This document shows positions 15,241 to 20,569 of a DNA stretch of 20,569 nucleotides, piece by piece. Both the position numbers and the translations under genes were made by a program. The stretch comes from DATEPR01 sp036503065 (lineage in GTDB: Bacteria; Actinomycetota; Actinomycetes; Mycobacteriales; Pseudonocardiaceae): assembly GCA_036503065.1 (NCBI GenBank), contig DASXXM010000392.1:1-20569 (forward strand). The letters are read 5' to 3'. The notes under the pieces were generated by a model that searched no databases, was not told where the DNA came from, and was given only the letters and a program-made list of their open reading frames with translations. The stretch's first letter is position 1; each line of letters begins with the position of its first letter.

Positions 15241-15959
15241 TGCGAACGCAGTACGACGAAATCGGCCGGTCCTACGAACGACTCAAGCACGAGATGCCGC
15301 TGGCGCTCGGTCCGGAACGGGCCACGGTCGAAGAGTTGACCAGCGAGGTCGCCGGCCGGTCGGTGCTGGATCTGGCATGCGGGACCGGTTGGTACAGCAG
15401 GCTGATCGCCCGCGCGGGCGCGGCATCGGTGCTCGGCGTGGACATCTCGGCGGAGATGGTCGCGGCCGCCGAGCATGACGAGGACGCCGCACTCGGCATT
15501 CGATACCAGGTCGGCGACGCGCGACTGCTCGGCGTCGTCGGCCGGTTCGACCAGGTCAACGCGGTGTGGCTGCTGTGCTACGCCCGCGATCGACTCGACC
15601 TGACCGCCATGGCGCGCACCATCTACGACAACCTCGCGCCGGGTGGCGTCTACACCGGCGTGGAAATGAATCCCCGGTTCGACTGGCACGGGCCGATGGC
15701 CACCAAGTACGGCCTCACCCACCGCCCGGACGCGGATTTCCCCGGCGGCAAGGAATTGACGGTCACCGCGCACGTGGACCCGCCCATCTCGTTCCATGCC
15801 TACTTCTGGGAGGAGGAACCGATCGTCGCCGCACTGCGCGAGGCGGGATTCCGCTCGGTGCGACTGGTGCCAGCGGTACTGCCGGCCGAACACGACGACG
15901 TGTTCTGGGACGACTTCCGGGTCAACCCCACGATAGCGGGGATCCGGGCGGTCAAATAG
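15240..15959 (+). CDS. Class I SAM-dependent methyltransferase
   Basis: This 239-residue methyltransferase has SAM-binding motif I VLDLACGTGWYSRL (42-55), an acidic residue ending beta 2 in VLGVDISAEM (64-73), and VGDARLLG (91-98) as motif II. LAPGGVYTGVEM (132-143) is motif III. The N-terminus MRTQYDEIGRSYERLK is shared with a group of small-molecule methyltransferases (ToxA-like by my recollection). O- or N-methylation cannot be told apart. GGAGGAG (15227-15233) is 6 nt before the ATG, and the start overlaps the oxygenase stop (TGATG), so it is the fourth gene of the coupled operon and probably a tailoring step. Confidence 0.9.
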   Translation: MRTQYDEIGRSYERLKHEMPLALGPERATVEELTSEVAGRSVLDLACGTGWYSRLIARAGAASVLGVDISAEMVAAAEHDEDAALGIRYQVGDARLLGVVGRFDQVNAVWLLCYARDRLDLTAMARTIYDNLAPGGVYTGVEMNPRFDWHGPMATKYGLTHRPDADFPGGKELTVTAHVDPPISFHAYFWEEEPIVAALREAGFRSVRLVPAVLPAEHDDVFWDDFRVNPTIAGIRAVK

Positions 15960-15999
15960 CGCACGGTGGCGGACGTGCCGGGCAGGGCGTGCGGTAAGC

Positions 16000-17412
16000 A
16001 TGTCCGGTGGACCTTCACAATCGACAGGGGCGGCACATGACCACGCTCGTGACAGCGTGACCGGCCCCGGCCTGCCCGGCAACGCCGAGTACGAGGCCGC
16101 GACCAGGACCTTCAACCTGGCCGCGGCCCCCACTCCCGCCGCGGCGACCACGGCGCACACCGTCGCCGACGTACAGGCAGCGGTGCGGTACGCGACCGGC
16201 AACGGCCTGTCCGTGCGAACCCACACCACCGGCCACGCGGCGGCCACATTCGGTCCGATGGCGGACGCCCTGCTGGTGCGGACCGCCCTGAGCGGCGAGG
16301 TCGAGGTCGACGTCGCGGCCGGAACCGCGAAGATCCCGGCGGGCAGGGTGTGGGGCGATGTCGTGGCCGCCACCAGCCCGCACGGCCTGGTCTCCGCGCA
16401 CGGCACCGCCGCCACGGTCGGCGTCGTCGGTTACCTGCTGCGCGGCGGAGTCAGCTTCTACGGCCGGGAATTCGGCTTGGCGCCCAACACGATCCGCGCG
16501 ATCGAACTGGTCGTGGCGGACGGCTCCGTGGTCCGGGTCGACGCGCAGCACGACGCGGAACTGTTCTGGGCACTCCGCGGCGGCGGTGGCGGTTTCGGCG
16601 TGGTCACGTCGGTCGAAATCGCCTTGTTCGACGTGCCCGCGGTGATCACCGGCGCGTCGTTCTGGCCGGCGGCGCACGCCCCCGATGTGGTGCCGGCATG
16701 GCGCGCGTGGACGGCGGAAGCCCCCACCGTCGCGTCGACATCGTTGCGGGTACTGAACCTGCCACCGATGCCCGGCCGGCCGGAGGCGCTCACGTCCGGC
16801 CCGGTGATCTGCCTGGACGGCGTAGTACTGAGCAGGACCGACGACCTGACCGCCGCCAGCCGGATAGCAGATGGCCTACTGGCCCCACTACGCGCGATCG
16901 CCGAGCCAACCCTCGACACCTGGCACGAGGCAACCCCCGATGCCGTGCCGCAGACCCACATGGACCCGCCGAACCCGGTGTTCGGCATGGGCGACCACAT
17001 GCTGCTCAACGAAATCGGCGACGAAGGCGTCACCACGTTCCTCGAGGCAACCGGCCCCGGCTCCCCACTACTGGCCGCAGAACTACGACAACTCGGCGGC
17101 GCACTGGCCGTGCCGAACACGACCGGCGGCGTCCTCAACCACGTGACCGCCCGGTTCGTGTACCAATGCGTCGGCTCAGCGGCGGACCCGGACGCGACAA
17201 AGGCCGGCCTGCATCGGGCGGACCTGGTCCGGACCGCACTGACCCCGTGGCAGACCGGCCGGACGATCCCCAGCTTCGTCGGCAGCCACAGCCAGCCCCA
17301 ACGTCACCTGGACGCGGACCAGGTCACCGCACTGGACCAGGTGCGAGCACGCATCGACCCGGCCGGCCTTTTCCAGGGCGACATCATGCCGAACGCGACG
17401 GCCCGCCGCTGA
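16000..17412 (+). CDS. FAD-linked oxidoreductase, PCMH/berberine-bridge type
   Basis: This 470-residue oxidase has an N-terminal FAD-binding PCMH domain and a BBE-type C-terminus (ARIDPAGLFQGDIMPN). RTHTTGHAAA (73-82) places His79 at the usual 8-alpha-histidyl FAD attachment site. The position where bicovalent family members carry a Cys reads GTAATVGVVGYLLRGG (135-150), with Ala, so attachment would be monocovalent. GREFGLAPNTIRAIELV (155-171) and WALRGGGGGFG follow the family pattern. No Tat/Sec signal is clear. The ATG at 16000 is used; GTG at 16057 would drop a poorly conserved N-terminus. It lies 40 nt after the methyltransferase with no terminator between, so it may be the fifth pathway gene. 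Confidence 0.85.
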   Translation: MSGGPSQSTGAAHDHARDSVTGPGLPGNAEYEAATRTFNLAAAPTPAAATTAHTVADVQAAVRYATGNGLSVRTHTTGHAAATFGPMADALLVRTALSGEVEVDVAAGTAKIPAGRVWGDVVAATSPHGLVSAHGTAATVGVVGYLLRGGVSFYGREFGLAPNTIRAIELVVADGSVVRVDAQHDAELFWALRGGGGGFGVVTSVEIALFDVPAVITGASFWPAAHAPDVVPAWRAWTAEAPTVASTSLRVLNLPPMPGRPEALTSGPVICLDGVVLSRTDDLTAASRIADGLLAPLRAIAEPTLDTWHEATPDAVPQTHMDPPNPVFGMGDHMLLNEIGDEGVTTFLEATGPGSPLLAAELRQLGGALAVPNTTGGVLNHVTARFVYQCVGSAADPDATKAGLHRADLVRTALTPWQTGRTIPSFVGSHSQPQRHLDADQVTALDQVRARIDPAGLFQGDIMPNATARR

Positions 17413-17423
17413 CGCTCAGCCAC

Positions 17424-17471
17424 AACGTGGCCGGTCCCTCCACATTTCGGAGGGACCGGCCACGTTCTTTT
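17424..17471 (+). terminator. Strong intrinsic terminator of the biosynthetic operon
   Basis: A perfect 18-bp stem (17424-17441 with 17449-17466) encloses a 7-nt loop ACATTTC and is followed by CTTTT on the plus strand. It lies 12 nt after the oxidoreductase stop and just before the convergent peptidase stop. On the minus strand no U-tract follows, so it is mainly a plus-strand terminator. Confidence 0.92.
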
Positions 17472-17478
17472 GGGTTGT

Positions 17479-20400
17479 TCAGTTGGACGCGAAGTAGCCG
17501 GATACGTCCACTACCAGTGCGAGGTTGCCGGTCAGATTGAAGAAGTCGATCGAATCGCCGTTGACCGGTGTCACCACCGCATTCGGGATGGTCTCCCCGG
17601 CGGTGAAGTTGAGATTCGAGGACGGCGGCCGGGCGACGCCGGACGGATAGACGGTGACGAAACTGTTCGCCGTCGGCCCGGTGACGGTCACGTTCAGCAC
17701 GAGAGCGGCGGCGCCGCCGAACGGGCCCATATTTCCGGTGCCGTTGACGTCGGTCAGTGGCAGGCCGAACGTCCCGCCGGGACCGACCGGTGTGACCTGG
17801 CCACTCGCCACCCCGGTACCGCTGCGGGTGTCAACCAGCCGGTGCGGCGGGGACGCATGGAACTTGAATCCCGAGCCACTGGTCGTGTAGAAGCCGGACA
17901 GGTCGGCAATGACGTCGACCGAACCGAAGCGGTTGAAGATATCAATCCTGCCATTGGCGCCGACCGGCACCGTGACAAGGTTCGGAATCGTCTGCCCCGC
18001 AACGAAGTTGACATTCGACGCCAACGGCGTCGCCGTACCATCCGGATAAGCCGTCAAGAAACTACCCGCAGTGCCATTGGTCGCCGTGATATTCAGGACC
18101 GCAGCCGTCACACCCGTAGTCGGCACACCGTTACCGGTGACCTGCACACTCAGATGCTGATTCGGACCCAACGGCGTCGCAGTCGGCACACCAATAGGCA
18201 CCCGGGTATCCAGCAATCGAACAGGCGTGACCGGCTGGAGCAGGCTGCCACCGCCGGTCGTGTAGTAGCCGGACAGGTCGGCAATGACGTCGACGGAACC
18301 GAAGCGGTTGAAGATATCAATCCTGCCATTGGCGCCCACCGGGACCGTAACAAGGTTCGGAATCGTCTGCCCCGCAACGAAGTTGACATTCGACGCCAAC
18401 GGCGTCGCCGTACCATCCGGATAAGCCGTCCAGAAACTACCCGCAGTGCCATTGGTCGCCGTGATATTCAGGACCGCAGCCGTCACACCGGTAGTCGGGA
18501 CACCATTGCCGGTGACCTGCACACTCAGATGCTGATTCGGACCCAACGGCGTCGCCGTCGGCACACCAATAGGCACCCGCGTATCAAGCAACCGAACCGG
18601 CGTGACCGGCGTGTAGGTGCTGCCCGCGCCGGCCGGGACGCCACCGCACAGGGATTCGACAAGGCGGGACGCCTTCGGTGTGCCCAGACCGGTTGCCAGG
18701 TCGTAGCCCTGGCCGGCCACGTACAGCCCGCCCGGGTAGCCCGAATCGGGCACCACGTTGTTACCGGTGGTGATGTCGGTGAGCGCGGCCTGACTCTGGC
18801 TCTGGTACAGCGACGGATTCATCAGGCCGACGGGACCGTTGGCGGCACAACCGGTGCCGGCGTCGGCAAGGGCCGCGATCGCCGCCCACAACGGGGCCGC
18901 GCCGCTCGTGCCGCCGATGGTGAGCCAGTCCTGTGAGTTGCCCGCCTCCTGGCCGTACGCCACCAGGTAGGCGGTGTTCGGGTCGGCCACCGCGGACACG
19001 TCCGGGACCTGCCGGCAGGTCGCACCGGCCGCCGCGTTGCACGCGTTGGTGTAGCCGGCGCCCTGCACGCCGCTCTGGTAGTTCGCGGTGCCCGACATGG
19101 ACGCGAACGCCGAGACGCCACCGCCACTGGCCGCGCCCTGGATGCCGCCCGCGGCCGGAGTGTTCCAGGTGGACTGGACGTTCGGTGCCGTGCCGGTCAT
19201 CGTGGTACCACCGACCGCGGTCACGAACGGTTGCCCGGCCGGGTCACTGACGGCGAGGTCCGCCTTGAACGCCGAGGCCGGATTGGCGAAGCAGGTGGTC
19301 GACCCGCTGTCCCCGGACGCGGCGAGCCAGGTCTGACCCTGGGCGGCGGCCTGGGCGAAGACCGACGCCTCGGCACCCATCGCGGCCGGATCCGCCGCGT
19401 TCAGCTCCAGTTCGCAGATCCCCCAACTGGTCGAGAGGACCTGCGCGGTGTCGTCGGAGACCATCCGCTGGTACGTGTCCAGGACCTGCTGCTCGGTGGC
19501 GTTGGCCGCGTCCGGCCCCTGGTAGACGTTGATCGAGACACCCGGTGCCAGCCCGGCCACGGTCTCGATATCCAGCGCGGACTCGGCGCCGACGCCGGTG
19601 GTGAAGACCGTGCCCGGCGGTGCCGTCGGACCACCGTCGACCGTTATCGCAGTCACGGGCACGTTGGTGCCCATGCAGTTCTGGTACGAGACCACGTCCG
19701 CCGGGCTGAAGCTCTCCAACTCGAACAACCCGACCGTGACACCGCTACCGGTGTTGCCGTAACGGGTGTTCAGCCCGCCGGTGTCGTACACCGAAGCGGC
19801 GGACAGCGTGCCCGGCTCCCAGTAGTTCTGGGTGTCGAACAACTGATTCTTCTGCGCGAGCTGGTCCTGGATCCGGGCGCACACGGCGGGAGTGGCGGAC
19901 GCAGGCCGAACCGCCTGCGCCCGCGTGCTCGCCGGCACGGCAAGTGTCGTGTGGGTGAGCGGCGTGTGCGCGGGGGTGAGGTGGACGAGGTCGTTGAGCC
20001 CGACGACTCCCGTGACGCCCGACGGCACGAGCGGCGCGCTCGTGTTGGCATAGGCAGCGTGGCCGTCGGCCAGGGCGTACCCGGCGAAGTCGATGCCGAA
20101 CGCGTACTTCGCCTGCGCGATGGTCGCGGTGACGGGAAGCGTCAGGCCATCGGAGCTGAGCGGACCCGCCACCAGCCCGGCAGCGGACAACTGGCGGCTG
20201 ACCGCGGCGACAGTCGATGGGCTCGCACCGAACATCGGCCCGAACTGGCCCTTGGCCAGATAGTGGTGGTAGCCGGCACTTCCCGGCGTCGACACGGCCG
20301 CGACGAAGGCGTTCAACCCGGCGGGATCGCGGGGCGCCAACTCGATGTCGAGATGCAGCGTGGTGTCGCCGGCCGGCGACGCCGTCCGCGTGGCGCCGTG

Positions 20401-20568
20401 TGGCGCCGTGGGCGCCACACCGACCCGGACCGCGGTGGTCCCCCCTTGCAGGGTCGCGGCGAACGTGCCCGTCGAGCCGACCCCGGTCAGGCCCAACGCG
20501 ATGGCCGCCGCGACGGTTAACCGTCTACGCCACGACGATCGGCCCAGTCCGGTATTCGTGCCTGTCAT
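17479..20568 (-). CDS. Secreted S53 (sedolisin/kumamolisin) pro-peptidase with triple C-terminal repeat modules
   Basis: This 1029-residue secreted serine-carboxyl peptidase is active, as a family, at acidic pH. The signal peptide is about residues 1-38 (WRRR then hydrophobic core, FAA). The pro-kumamolisin activation domain spans about 60-210 (HHYLAKGQFGPMFGAS). The catalytic domain spans about 255-645: Glu329-x3-Asp333 (ESALD), oxyanion Asp420 in ASGDSGS, and Ser555 in GGTSGAAP complete the Glu-Asp-Ser set. LTDITTGNN and the following Gly-rich loop fit the Ca2+ site. Three beta-rich modules follow (about 654-771, 779-896, 897-1029), each beginning around PVRLLDTR or HRLVDTR and ending DLSGYYT/DVSGYF. 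Codon 17 is TTA. The ATG is 1 nt from the window edge, so its promoter is not visible. Confidence 0.93.
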   Translation of the reverse strand: MTGTNTGLGRSSWRRRLTVAAAIALGLTGVGSTGTFAATLQGGTTAVRVGVAPTAPHGATRTASPAGDTTLHLDIELAPRDPAGLNAFVAAVSTPGSAGYHHYLAKGQFGPMFGASPSTVAAVSRQLSAAGLVAGPLSSDGLTLPVTATIAQAKYAFGIDFAGYALADGHAAYANTSAPLVPSGVTGVVGLNDLVHLTPAHTPLTHTTLAVPASTRAQAVRPASATPAVCARIQDQLAQKNQLFDTQNYWEPGTLSAASVYDTGGLNTRYGNTGSGVTVGLFELESFSPADVVSYQNCMGTNVPVTAITVDGGPTAPPGTVFTTGVGAESALDIETVAGLAPGVSINVYQGPDAANATEQQVLDTYQRMVSDDTAQVLSTSWGICELELNAADPAAMGAEASVFAQAAAQGQTWLAASGDSGSTTCFANPASAFKADLAVSDPAGQPFVTAVGGTTMTGTAPNVQSTWNTPAAGGIQGAASGGGVSAFASMSGTANYQSGVQGAGYTNACNAAAGATCRQVPDVSAVADPNTAYLVAYGQEAGNSQDWLTIGGTSGAAPLWAAIAALADAGTGCAANGPVGLMNPSLYQSQSQAALTDITTGNNVVPDSGYPGGLYVAGQGYDLATGLGTPKASRLVESLCGGVPAGAGSTYTPVTPVRLLDTRVPIGVPTATPLGPNQHLSVQVTGNGVPTTGVTAAVLNITATNGTAGSFWTAYPDGTATPLASNVNFVAGQTIPNLVTVPVGANGRIDIFNRFGSVDVIADLSGYYTTGGGSLLQPVTPVRLLDTRVPIGVPTATPLGPNQHLSVQVTGNGVPTTGVTAAVLNITATNGTAGSFLTAYPDGTATPLASNVNFVAGQTIPNLVTVPVGANGRIDIFNRFGSVDVIADLSGFYTTSGSGFKFHASPPHRLVDTRSGTGVASGQVTPVGPGGTFGLPLTDVNGTGNMGPFGGAAALVLNVTVTGPTANSFVTVYPSGVARPPSSNLNFTAGETIPNAVVTPVNGDSIDFFNLTGNLALVVDVSGYFASN
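17881..18235 (-). repeat. Tandem repeat unit, module 2 of S53 C-terminus
   Basis: This 355-bp segment is nearly identical to 18256-18610, with period 375 bp (125 codons). Only scattered differences are seen, for example GACCGAACC versus GACGGAACC and AAGAAACT versus CAGAAACT (Leu versus Trp in the protein). Codon use is less G/C-biased than the catalytic part. Confidence 0.92.
18256..18610 (-). repeat. Tandem repeat unit, module 1 of S53 C-terminus
   Basis: This is the partner of 17881-18235 and encodes the first module after the peptidase domain. Near identity at silent sites indicates recent duplication or gene conversion. The third module (17479-17880) is homologous in protein but clearly diverged in DNA. 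Confidence 0.92.
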
Positions 20569-20569
20569 G

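Noticed and set aside
12694..15959. Interpretation as an isonitrile-lipopeptide cluster (AMP ligase plus TauD oxygenase)
   Set aside because: Those clusters also encode an acyl carrier protein, a thioesterase and an NRPS. None is seen here, and a thermostable-hemolysin-family gene and a methyltransferase are present instead.
17881..18610. Direct repeats as a possible CRISPR or integrated element
   Set aside because: The repeat units are 355 bp, in frame inside one coding sequence, without spacers or terminal inverted repeats.
17470..18936. A 488-codon plus-strand frame with repeated segments opposite the S53 gene
   Set aside because: The repeats are simply the reverse of the peptidase's duplicated modules. 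There is no start context and no domain.

Overview
The window is about 70% G+C by eye. It has GTG starts, strong third-position G/C bias, few TTA codons and long spurious antisense frames, all typical of a high-GC actinobacterium. Gene content (tRNA-Ser/TadA/TadA-associated protein block, ECF sigma with an RskA-like anti-sigma, S53 sedolisin with repeated C-terminal modules) fits a filamentous actinomycete, perhaps Pseudonocardiales. That taxonomic guess is inference only.

Layout. (1) 1-5648, housekeeping: tRNA-Ser(CGA), tadA and the TadA-associated protein on the minus strand, then on the plus strand an M20 amidohydrolase, prephenate dehydrogenase (tyrA) and a large exported protein with a fibronectin-III-like domain. 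(2) 5641-9014, minus strand: a FUSC-family membrane protein cut by an in-frame TAG, a two-helix mini-protein, a four-helix membrane protein, and a cupredoxin-like lipoprotein overlapping it. (3) 9179-11077, plus strand: ECF sigma factor, overlapping anti-sigma factor, hairpin, small exported protein, second hairpin. (4) 11137-11737, minus strand: KTSC-domain protein and VOC-family protein.

(5) 12032-17412, plus strand: the most interesting part. A tightly coupled operon encodes a thermostable-hemolysin-family protein, an ANL adenylating enzyme, an Fe(II)/2-oxoglutarate oxygenase and a class I methyltransferase. Junctions are TGATG overlaps or a 3-nt gap with good Shine-Dalgarno sites. An FAD-linked oxidase follows 40 nt later, and a strong terminator ends the unit. 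No carrier protein, PKS or NRPS module is visible. I read it as a compact small-molecule pathway (activate an acid, transfer it, hydroxylate, methylate, oxidise) that I cannot match to a characterised cluster. Its upstream region carries two copies of the dyad-like motif ATGAnnTCGTCATG.

(6) 17479-20568, minus strand: a secreted S53 (sedolisin/kumamolisin) pro-peptidase whose C-terminus has three beta-rich modules, two nearly identical at the DNA level.

No stretch longer than 300 bases lacks a gene. The largest gap is 11738-12031. I saw no IS element, CRISPR array, rRNA or recognisable riboswitch.
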